A stretch of DNA of 64,000 nucleotides, taken from the NCBI GenBank assembly GCA_964429195.1, contig CAYSBC010000002.1:1-64000 (forward strand), written 5' to 3'. Below are positions 1 through 10,600 of the stretch, in pieces. The notes beneath the pieces are model-generated. The model was given only the letters and a program-made list of their open reading frames with translations, ran no database searches and was not told where the DNA came from. Both the position numbers and the translations under genes were made by a program. The stretch's first letter is position 1. Each line of letters begins with the position of its first letter. The DNA is from JBBAFM01 sp041655415. Its GTDB lineage: Bacteria; Bacillota; Clostridia; Peptostreptococcales; JAAYPU01.

Positions 1-9
1 CCTCCAGCA

Positions 10-900
10 CTAATACTTTGTAACATCTGACGTTAATTCGGGTGACGGCTTTTCGGTCGGCAATAATGTGCGGAGTTGCGCATGCATTGGATTAAATTTA
101 TTTGTACGGATTTGTATACGTTTTCCGAGGCGAGAAGCAAGATTGTAAGCAAAATCTGAACAGGCATCCTTATCATATAGCTGGATAGTGCTCATATGCA
201 TAACTTCAACAGCTTGTCGTTCCAAGATTGCAGATCGCATTGCATCTTTCCCTTGCTTCAATGGGCTATTATGAAAAGTGAAGCTATCATATTCAACGGC
301 CACCCTTGCCGACTTATAATATAAATCAGCAAAACACCGTTTCTGACCCATGCTCTTGTCTGCTTTATCCTTGAACTTGATTTCATGATTGAAAACTACA
401 CCGCTCAGTCCGTAGCCTCCCAAAGCGTTTGGCAAGGTCAGAATCATGTATGCTATGGATTCCATAATCGAGGCAGAGCCATTCTCAATATATTTTAATG
501 CTCGTAAAGCTTTGCGGTGTCCATAGTGACCCTGAGTTTTTTCAAGGAAAATCTTCAATTTTAGTTTTGTCATAATTGCCTTTGAGGGTATGCCTGGTGG
601 GTGGGAACAAAGCTGCAATCCAAGCAATATTAGCCGATGGATATCTAATTCCCGCGCAAGCTGAAGGAATACAAGCTCTGGTGATGCGACCTTTCTCCCA
701 TTTCTTAATACAATTGCACCAGTAGGTAGCTTAAGCTCACACAAGTGGATTGTTTTCCCTTTTCTAGTGTATCTAGCACTTTGTTGTGAAACAGTAAAAT
801 CAAGCTTGCTTGTTCTATCCACTACAGAATCATGCACATTTTCAATATATGGGATATTCCAATCGGCAGCAGCTGAAATGTGACTTAAATACTTTTTCAT
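10..900 (-). CDS. AbiEi-like / Vsr-fold (DUF559-like) hypothetical protein
   Basis: A 296-residue protein of unproven function. The middle (about residues 70-165) has the pattern of solitary AbiEi-like proteins: a VASPELVFLQLA segment, a helical stretch, and SASIMESIAYMILTLP followed by LGGYGL. The C-terminal part (about 185-260) looks like a small Vsr/DUF559 nuclease-fold domain: CFADLYYKSARVAVEYDS, then a D-x3-R and a hydrophobic strand before a helix. The acidic VEYDS would be the usual metal-site strand, but I cannot confirm an active nuclease. No partner toxin (AbiEii) gene is adjacent. The ATG has no Shine-Dalgarno sequence, and a good promoter ends six bases upstream, so a leaderless transcript is likely. 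Family resemblance is moderately certain; function is not. Confidence 0.6.
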   Translation of the reverse strand: MKKYLSHISAAADWNIPYIENVHDSVVDRTSKLDFTVSQQSARYTRKGKTIHLCELKLPTGAIVLRNGRKVASPELVFLQLARELDIHRLILLGLQLCSHPPGIPSKAIMTKLKLKIFLEKTQGHYGHRKALRALKYIENGSASIMESIAYMILTLPNALGGYGLSGVVFNHEIKFKDKADKSMGQKRCFADLYYKSARVAVEYDSFTFHNSPLKQGKDAMRSAILERQAVEVMHMSTIQLYDKDACSDFAYNLASRLGKRIQIRTNKFNPMHAQLRTLLPTEKPSPELTSDVTKY

Positions 901-906
901 ATGGAA

Positions 907-935
907 ATTATACTTGAGTTCTCTCCCAGTTTCAA
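907..935 (-). promoter_or_regulatory. Sigma-A type promoter giving a probably leaderless transcript
   Basis: Read on the minus strand, TTGAAA (935-930) is followed by exactly 17 bases and TATAAT (912-907). Only six bases separate the -10 box from the ATG at 900, so the predicted transcription start falls on or next to the start codon. Confidence 0.6.
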
Positions 936-1024
936 CAATAATTATGGTTATTTTACCATTTATGTATTAATTTTACTATTATGGTTCTTCTTCAGATTCT
1001 GCTTTAAGCTTTTGGCTTAAAAAT

Positions 1025-1151
1025 GAGCAAATTATCAACTAGTGTGTTGATTTTTCGGAATAAAATGTAATTAAAGACCAAATATGTTCAAAATTTCAAG
1101 TAGTGTGTGGTTTTCTGAAAATAAACCACACACTACTTGAAATTTTGCTCG
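1025..1151. repeat. Three-copy repeat forming a 25-bp perfect hairpin
   Basis: Bases 1089-1113 and 1123-1147 are perfect 25-bp inverted repeats (core CAAGTAGTGTGTGG) around a 9-base loop. The right arm reads on as GAGCAAAATTTC on the reverse strand. A degenerate direct copy (GAGCAAATTATCAACTAGTG) starts at 1025. A smaller hairpin, TTTAAGC/GCTTAAA, lies just before it at 1003-1021. No T-tract follows the large hairpin, so it is not an obvious terminator. Confidence 0.75.
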
Positions 1152-1176
1152 CCAAACCCCGAATTACTTAAAATGT

Positions 1177-1250
1177 AGGCAAAGGTATGACAAATGTCAT
1201 ACCTTTGCCTCATCTTTATTTTAACAGGGGCGAAGCTCCGCTTCGCCCTA
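1177..1250. repeat. Two adjacent inverted repeats
   Basis: AGGCAAAGGTAT (1177-1188) pairs perfectly with ATACCTTTGCCT (1201-1212), and the loop holds a further GACA/TGTC pair. Immediately after, GGGCGAAGC (1230-1238) pairs with GCTTCGCCC (1242-1250) around a 3-base loop. The second is GC-rich and terminator-like, but its flank TACATTTTG is a poor T-tract. No coding sequence is visible from 901 to 1423. Confidence 0.65.
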
Positions 1251-1423
1251 CATTTTGATACTTTTGCTATCGAATCAGAACCTCGCCCATGCTCCCTTAA
1301 TTCGATTGGTCTTTGTTGCTAATGGCCGCCTGTTCCGCGGCAATCAAATAGGACCAATCTCACTTTTTTCACATTATGGAACACTCCGTGTAAATGCAGC
1401 AATATCTGTACATTATAACTTTT

Positions 1424-1639
1424 TTACTTGTTCAGCAGCCAGTCCTCAATTTTGATTACCACAATTCCATCATAATTACCTTTGACAGAGCTTTTACTGT
1501 ACAGAACCGTCTTAGGGTAATTATCCCGAACCTCAAGTAACGAGCCAAATTCCCGCTCTATGGTTTTCTCACCCTCAAGCAAATAACAAACCTGAAAATA
1601 CTCCTTGTTGCCATTCTTTTCAGCAACAAAATCAATGCA
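1424..1639 (-). pseudogene. 3' remnant of a DUF4143-type AAA ATPase gene
   Basis: On the minus strand, 71 sense codons read open to a TAA at 1424-1426. The peptide has the hallmarks of the C-terminus of the common DUF4143 ATP-binding proteins: IDFVAEKNG near its start, FQVCYLL, ERE, a DNYPKTVLY strand, and an ending IEDWLLNK. No start codon with a ribosome site precedes it. Upstream it runs directly into the end of the giant surface-protein gene, whose stop is at 1649-1651. Hundreds of N-terminal codons, including the P-loop, are therefore missing. It is a decayed stub rather than a gene. Confidence 0.8.
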
Positions 1640-1648
1640 TAATTTTCT

Positions 1649-4600
1649 TTACTGCCTTGTTATCAAGTTATATATTACCTGTGCCATTTCTGCTCGTGTA
1701 GTGATACTTCGTGGCATAATCCTACCTGAACTTCCTTTAACAACACTGGCCTTTGCCAAGATAATTACAGCTTCTCTTGCCCAATCATCTATCTCATCTT
1801 TGTCTAAAAAATCAAAGTCCTCGCTTGAATGAGTCTGAGTACTGCCTATACTATTTTCATCTGTTAAATCTACCGGAGTTGGTAATTGGTTAAGAGCCGC
1901 TAATATGTTATATATCAGTGTAAACATTTCCTGTCGGGTAATTTCCTTCTCTGGCGCAAACATATTATTTCCTACTCCCCTGGCAATACCAAATCGCTTC
2001 GCAGTCGCTAAGTAGCCTGTGTACCAAGTGTTGCCCGCATCTGTAAAGTTGTCTGCTTGATTCTTATCTGGCTCTAAACCATATGCCCTCATTATCATCG
2101 TAATGAATTGACCACGAGTTAATTTCATATCAGGGCTGTAATTATTATTTCCTGCGCCTGTGGTAATTCCTCTATTAGCTATAAAGCTTACTGCTGTGCT
2201 ATACCAAGCGGTAGTCGGCACATCGTTAAATTCCACCTGGTTATAGGCTACTGCAAAATCGCTGAAATGTGTTGTGCTAAAGCTTACTGCGCTATCAGAC
2301 TGCCTGTACCAGCTGTCTGGAATTGCAGACACATTGCCATTTTCGTCAATATACCATATAAGGATGCCCTCCGGTTTTTCCAACTCTTCTGCTGCCGGTG
2401 TATAAGGAAGCAATACTTTAACTAGCGCCTGTGGGTTATTCCAATTGATTCTCACTCCATCTACTTTCAGCATAAGCTGAATCATTGGTCTGTTTCCAGT
2501 GGCATTTTGAAGCTCTGCCGGCAGTCTGGACTTATCCCCAAATGACATTGTGATTCCAACTGTTTTTCCACTAATGTTATTCGTATTTTCTAACATATTA
2601 GCTGGTATGATGATATTACCCATGGCTGTATTGATGGTCAATGTGGCCTTGCTTGATGAAGCAAGTATATCCCCCTGAAAATTAAAGGTATAAAAATTAA
2701 CATTTGGTATATGTGGAATCTCAATTACAGCATTTTGGTTATTGCTAAAAAGTTCATTTGCCAACCAGCCTAGATCTAGGGTTGCTTTTTCACCTTCAAC
2801 AATCACTGCTACTTTCTTGTTAACATTCCCAAGATGCAAACTTCCTTCATACTGATAATCACTTAAAGGCTCATCTCCTTGGTTATTTGTCGGAGTGCTG
2901 CCGCTATCGCCCGGATCTTCCGGAACATCTGCAGTGTTGACAGTGGTGAATGCGAATGAATATTCCTCCTGCTGTACTTCTCCCTTGTCATTGATGACTG
3001 AGCCTCTGGGAGCCGCCAGCTTGTATGTTGTATTTCTGTTTAAAACTCCGGTCGGTTGGATGTATATCCATTCGTCATTAATGGATGCCTTCGCCGGGAT
3101 TTTCTTCTGATCAGGCCCATAAATGGCAATGTCATCAAAGGCCGGCCCTTTCTCAGCCTTCTGATTTATTTGCAGCCTTACATCCGCATTTAACGGTATA
3201 TTATCCGTCCCTTCTCCAGGGTAGGCAAATATCACTTCCGGACTCCCTAGCGTCGTGGTGAAACTCATACTGTAATCCTCATCCATTGTATGCCCATAGG
3301 AATCGCCCAGAGCTTTCGCAGGTATTGTAACCGTGTATCGTGTATTGAATTTCAAATCATCCAGAGGAGTTAAAGTCAACATATCCCCATTGAGCGTTTT
3401 ATCGGTGTCAATGATATTAAGGTCTTCATCTTCCAGGGCGATCTGTTCAAACCCTGTTCCCTTTTCAACATTCATATTGAAATACAATGTTGTTGCATCG
3501 TGAATACCTACCTTAGAATCGCCCTGACCCGGGTTGGTGGCTGTCACAATAATAGATTCGGGCTTAAGCTCAAACTGCCTAATATTGTTTTCTACAGAAT
3601 TCTCTCTTACATTCTCGGGAACCACAATGCAAAGGTTGATAACAGTACTCCCGTTTTCGTCCTTGTCTAGATTCCCGGATGAAATGAGGAATTCAACTTT
3701 AGTTTCCTCACCCGGCCTTAACTCTTGTACCGGTATTGTGTCAAGAACTTGTCCGCTCAAGACATGCTCCAGCTGCACATTCATTTCTTTAAGGGTCTTG
3801 CTTCCTTTATTGACTAGTGTGGCTTCCACCAGATAATCATCCCACGCAACGTTTTTGACCTTCAGGTCGGTTATGGCAACATCGGCAGCTAAAATCTTTA
3901 GATTTAGCATTTTCTTTTCCGGATTAATTTCATTTGCGCCATGGGATCGAATAACGGCGTAAAGATCATATGCATCTTTTTCTTCAGGGCCTACCAGCCA
4001 TTCTATTCCGACCGGAACAGACAAACGAGCAGGTATGACCTTTTCCACTCCAGTCGAGCCTATCAATACTCCCCCAGCCTCCGGGTTACCTTCATATAGG
4101 TCAACAGCCGCATTTTCGGCAAAGTCTCCATTGTTGCCCACCTTCACAAATGCGGTGGCCACCGTGTCAGGAAATGGGATTTCCTGTAACAGATTTAGTC
4201 CGTATTCTCCATCAAATCCAATGTCATGGATGGGTGTATATGTCAGCATACAAAGGTCAACTTTATTACTGATATTTTTATGTTCAACACCATCAATGGC
4301 CTCGGTAATTATTTGCGCCCGTGTATGGGCGATTTTAAGCTTCCCGTCCTCAGTGAATACAGGAGCGATATCTTTTGTGTATCCTTCAGTTTCGCCAAGG
4401 GCTATATCCCCACCCCAAACACCGTTTTCTATATCGTAGAAGAATGCAGCCAGTCCATTCATACCACCTTCACCGACCTTTTTATAAACAAGCGCAATTT
4501 GTGGTTTTGGCCCATTCATTACAGCAAGCTCATAATCAGCAGGAACATTTTGCAAAGATTCTCCGGTCATGATTTCTTGGTTTAGTCCATTTCTATACAT

Positions 4601-7600
4601 TACATTTCCATCCTGAATCCAGGTGATGAACCATTCACCATTTATAAGGACGGCTCTAGGGCCGGAATCATTGGCCTGGTTATCGGTAAGGCGTACGGCT
4701 TCGCCCCATGTACCTCCATTGTATATTTTGGCAAATACCTCCCGGTCATCTTGGGTGGACAGATCACTATCCATGTCAAGAACATACAGCAACAGCCCTT
4801 CTTCTCCCGACACATACAAGCTAGAGTCCAGTACCACAGGCAAGGCCCCTTCAATCTCTGAAGGCTCACTCCAGGTATTTCCGTCCCAAAACGAAAAGTA
4901 TAAACTGTCACTATCCTTAGATGCTAAGTATTCATCGGTATCCGAACCGAGAGAAAAGCTCAATCCCTCTGATTTTGTCCACACCAGAAGTGCGTTATCT
5001 CTGTTTGCTGCCAGCCTTGGGGAATGGTCGAACTTATCATCATTGGTCAGCGTTAAGAGATTTGGGCTGCCGGTTTCAGAGTTGTAAACACTTTCTGTAA
5101 CAGTTATTTCGGAGTTTTGGATAAGGGCTCCCAGCCCATCTTCTTCGCTAACCGCTTGTTTTATATTATGCCATGCTAAAAGCATTCCGTTTCCTGTTGA
5201 TGCCATTGCAGGGCTAAAATCTGCGGTTTCATCCTGTCCGAACCATTGAGGAGAGCTCCATGAACCGTCCCTAAATATAGAATATCTCAATTGAGTCCGA
5301 TTTGAGTCGGAGCGTTCCGGATTATCATCGTTCCAGACCAACCAAAGCTCATCACCGTTTTGAACCAACTCAGTATCGGCATCCGGATAGATGTTTTCCA
5401 TCATGACGCTTGTTTGAGGATTGCCTTCACTTCCTGCTGCCCTCAAAAGGCCTCTCATCCTTGTCTGGCTTCCGGCCATCCAAACAGACTCCCGATCCAG
5501 GTTATTCCTAGGCATTGGCTGGAGTCCTGAGTCATTAACGTCTGAGGCTTCATCCTCATCAGTACTTTTCATAGTTCTCATAAAGGTAACCTTTTCCCTG
5601 CCGTTGTCCCAATGTTCCGATACCAGACTTTTACTGTAAAGTGTTTTGCTATAAAGCATGAAATTTCCTACTATACCGGTATCGACATTCAAACCTACCC
5701 CTATATATCCTGTGGGAATGTGAATATCTGCAGGGATGTATGCATCTAAATAGCCCGTTACATTGACCCAATCAGCCCCAAACACTATAGAAGCGGTGGC
5801 ATTAGGTGTTATTCTGATAATGCCACTATATACTCTGGCATTTGGATCATTTTTATCTATTCTGAGTTGTGTCCTGATATCAAGTCCCATTGACAGCCGA
5901 GTATCAATGCCAACATCAATGACAGGAATCTTATACCCTCTCGTCCAGGTATATTTTCCGTTTGCACTCATATTAATCAATGAATAATATAGTTTCCAAT
6001 CCTTTTCGCTCATATCATAATTGAGCTCAAGTCTTCCATCAATTGCGGCACTAACTTCATAGCCTGCGGAAACGACCTTTTTCAATTTTTTAACTTTTGA
6101 CTCGGTGCTTTTTGTTTCCCCATAGCCGGCTTCTCCGCTAAAACTCAAATTAACTTCATAACTTCCATACTGGTTAGGAGCAATTTCACCGATAAAGCGG
6201 GGGATGTCATTGTTAAAACCAAAATTCCCTCCGCTCAAAAGAGGTACACCATCAAGAAGTGAGATTGTGCCCCCGACCACCGAATTTAGAGCCGCAGGCG
6301 CCGACAGGCAATATACTCCGTCAACAAAACTGATATCCAACCCTTTGGTTATTCCAATTGAAGGGCGCGGAAACATCCACGCACTTGCATAATACCAGGG
6401 AGATCTGAAGCCTTCTTTTGAAACCATACGGAACATTAACCTCTCTCCCCCTCGGAAGTCTATGCCGGGATTAAATGTGAATTCCGGCTTGGAGGATTTA
6501 ATGCTAACCCTGTCCGAATCCGTTTTAAACTCGTAATATCCCGGTTCAAAGACGTCCCAGTTTCCATCGGCTTTAAAAGTTGCGGGTCCTACATCCACAC
6601 CTTCGACAAAGGCCGGCCTGCCCTTAAATTCCACACTTTCTATGGTGACATTGTTTATCCCGGGTCTTGATACAAACCCTCGCACTAGCTTAGGCGCATA
6701 AATCAGTCCCCCGACTGTTATCCGCTCCTCATCAAGGGCCCACCCTTTAATTTGAATGGTATAGGCCTGACCTACATTAAACTCCTCTTTAACAACATAG
6801 GCATAATAGCCCACATCACTTTGCCACTCCTTTATGGCAGTCTTTTTAACGCCATTTATTATGATATCTAAATAATCGGCCTCTTCAAAAGGTTCTCTTG
6901 AATATGTTTTATTATCTAATAACCGTATCCTGAACGGCCCGGTAAGATCAAATCCCTGTATTATAACAGGTTCTCTGACAGCTCTTACTTCGTTCTTACC
7001 TTCATAGGTGAAAACCAGTTCATAGGTGCCTTGATATAGTGTGCTTGGTGTGAAGGAAAAAACATAAGCACTGTCTCCGCTTCCTGAGGTTATAGTGCCA
7101 TAATCCCTTTGCAATACACCACTTTTATACAGCTGCACATTGATGATTTTTCCGGGAACATTTTGTCCTTCGTATTCAAGCCTTGCTTTATAGGTCAGTG
7201 TGGGTGCTCCCTTCGTGATATTAAGGACATTGCTTCCGTTCCGGCTGACCTTAATATCTAAATCGTAGGACAGTTCTTCTTCCACCGTCACCGTTCGTGA
7301 AAATTCGTATGAAAAACCTTTATTATCCTTGACGTTAAGAACCACATGATAATCACCCGCTTGATTGAAGGTATGAAAAGCGTTTTTTCCGCTTGCCCTA
7401 CTTCGGTCTCCGAAATCCCATTCATATGAAACTATTTCATATTTTTCTGATTTAAAGGCGGCTTCTACAATACTTGCATCAAAAGTGAGAGGCATATTCA
7501 TAAACCAGATGGAAGGAAAATTGAGAATGTCAGGATCAGGATTTAATTTCGCCGCAGTAGTGAACTTAAACCTGAAAGTATCGCTGCTTTCGCCTTTCTC

Positions 7601-10600
7601 ATCTAGAAATGCTCCGCCGGGAATATGCACAGTATAGTTATTTGCCTGCTCAAGATCAGAAGCAGGGGTTAAAATGGCTTTATCACCCCTTATTTCTGCC
7701 TGAAAAGCTACCGGATAACCCTGGGGGTTCAAGAGCTTGATGTCGTCAAATGCACTGCCTTTGTTTACAGCAGATGAAAACCCAATTTCAACTGGCTGAT
7801 TGATTGGGTGGGCCGTCTTTTTATCATGAAAATTAGGCAATGTATCGCGTATTTTCAGCGCATTTTTGCCCGTTTTAAAGTGCAGTGCAAACTCTAAAGC
7901 AGATGGATTTTCCAATGAATCATAGAGGCCTGAAAGGGTATATTCATAATTTGCATACAGCGGAAAAATCGGAATGATAAGAACACCTTTATTCGAATCA
8001 TCTATATTCCTGATGGTTGTATACCATTCTCTGCCTAAATTATCTGTCAGCGTGAGCTTGCAATCTTCGGCTTTTATTGGTTTTGAGAAATATACCTCCA
8101 TACTCGGGTTAACATCTATGCCAGTTTGATTATTTTGAGGATATGTGCCTGTTATTGCAGGCTTTTCAAAAGTATCCTCAGTCCTGAAACGAATAGTTTT
8201 CTCTGTGTTTTCATTAAAGAACCTGTCCTGAACAACACCTGAGGGTATATGGATTTCATATACCGTCCCGTGCTCCATCGAATCTTCGCCTAGACTCAAG
8301 GTTACTTTGTCATCGTTTAGAACAGGAGTGAATGCCACTACCTTGCCTGCAGAGGTGCGCAGCAATATATTTGAAAATTTCTTACCTTTGGCCAAAGCTT
8401 CATGATTAAAGCCGAATGATATCTCTTTAATGTCGATGGAAACTTCCTTTTCTCTGTCCTGAGGATTGGAATCTGCCACTTCAATTTTTTCTTTGAGCCT
8501 CTCTTCTACATCAAAACTCAACTCAAAATAATCTGAAGGATTGCCCGAAATATCTGTAACCGCTCCCGCAGGAACAATCAGCTTATTTTGTCCAGAATAC
8601 ATATAGTCCATAGTTGCTATAATAAGGTTGTTTTTATCTATTGCGGCAGAAATCCTTGTTTCATATTTTGCTTGAAGTACACAGCCAAAATTATAGTCTC
8701 CGGATGAAATCTGTTTCCCTGGTTTTATTTCTTCATCAAAACTTATGATAATCTCTTGTGTATCCCACGAAACTCCAGTGCTCTTATTAGCCGGAGAGGT
8801 GGCTATTATCTTTGGGGGTTCGATATCAGGTATTGCCAATACAGTATAAGTGAATGTCTTGCTTTCACTCACACTTCCTTTTGATAAAGTGGCCGTAAGA
8901 GTCACAGTTTTGTGCCCTTCCGAGTATTCAGGCCTGGCGACTGCTCCTGTGTCTGATATGGTCATAGGGGTATCCGAATCCCATATAATTTCACAGCCGT
9001 TAGGCACTTCTTTAGGAAGATTCAGCATTTCTATAATTGCATACTGTGAGAGATTTTGAGCCAAAGTCCTGTAAATATTAAGCCATTCTTTATCTGCAGC
9101 TACTACCTCGGCATCGGTAGGTTCCACTGTCTTGACCGTAAGTATAAAGGTTTTTTGAGCAGACTCGGCCCCTTTTTTTATGATGGCCGTAAGTGTGACT
9201 GTCTTCTCTCCCTGAGAGAATTGAGGCCGGTTCACTGTTCCGTCAGCATGGATAAAATTTTTGTTTGATGATTCCCAGCTTATAGAAGAACCATTGGGAC
9301 CAACATCCAGAAGTCTTAGATTCTTCGTAATACTTCCCGCATTGCTGTTCCCGTTTAGTATTTCTCCTTCGGTCAACCATGCGCTATCGGCGTTCACAGC
9401 TTCTGCATCTGTAGAATCTATAGCTTTTACCTTCAAGGTAAACGACTTCTCCAATTCTATCACACCGTATTTTATGGTTGCTGTTAGAATGGCTTCCTTA
9501 TCCCCCTCTATGAATTCAGGTCTGGTCACTTTTCCATCTGAGGTCACCAATTCTTCATTTGAGGAATTCCAGCTTATAGCACTTCCCTTAGGACCAACTG
9601 AGTACAATTCCAAATCTCCGGTTATGTTTTCAGTTGAAGTGTTGCCGTCTAATATTTTATCAACTGTCAGCCAGTCTTTGTCATAAGTTGCAAGTGATTC
9701 ATCGGGCACCTTAATTGTAATATTAAAAGTCTTTTCCCTGGTTTCAGAGCCGATAGACATGCTTGCTGTCAGCATAATCGCTTGATTTCCTGCATCCGCC
9801 GAAGGGAAAACAACTGTTCCATCAGCCCTATTCACATGAGCATTATCCGAGCTCCAATTTATATTGCTCCCACTGGGCCCGGTAACAGGCAGATAGAGGC
9901 TTTTTACAATATTATCAGGGTCACTGTTGCCGTTAAGCACTAACTCATCTGATAGCCAATCATAATCATAATCAATCTTGTCCTTGTCGGACAAAGCTAA
10001 ATACACATCAATAGTTGCAATTGCACCTCCAGGTGTTATTGCTTTTACAACCGCCGTACCGGTTTGAAGCGCACTTAAAGAAACAGACGCCTGTCCCTCT
10101 TCATTGGTAGTTTCTGATAATGAATCCAAGGTTCCAAAGGAAGTGGAAAAGTCTACAGCCACGCCTGACATAGGACCGCCGCTATCTCTGATGAATGCGG
10201 TCACTATACTGGATGCACTTCCTGTTTGAGGATCGGCGGAAAGTGTAATATTGGATAAATCAGTAAAGATATAAGGCCCAAATTCAATAGGCACCGAATC
10301 ATTTTTTAGGTACCAGTTGATAATTTCAGCGGTATCAGTACCTTCCCCAGAATTTATAAAGCCTGCATAGACCTCGCTAGCATCGGTACTGGAGTCAGTT
10401 CCTGTACTTGCGAGAAGGTTCCCAAGATCAAGGCCCTCCAATTTTAACAAAACATTATGGGGTCTATAACTAAGGTCCTCATCGGAATAATGTACTTCAA
10501 GTACTTTAGAAGCCCCATTGTACTCAATCCAAACCGTACACCATGCGGGCAGGTAGACACTTTGTATTTCAGTTGAATATAAATTATAACCGTTATAATA

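Noticed and set aside
1255..1455. Plus-strand open frame of 66 codons
   Set aside because: It has no ribosome site, unusual composition, and overlaps the clear antisense DUF4143 remnant. Treated as chance.
4035..5087. Several plus-strand frames of 100-154 codons opposite the giant surface-protein gene
   Set aside because: They lie entirely antisense to a continuous 10-kb coding region with clear domains. No ribosome sites or family marks.
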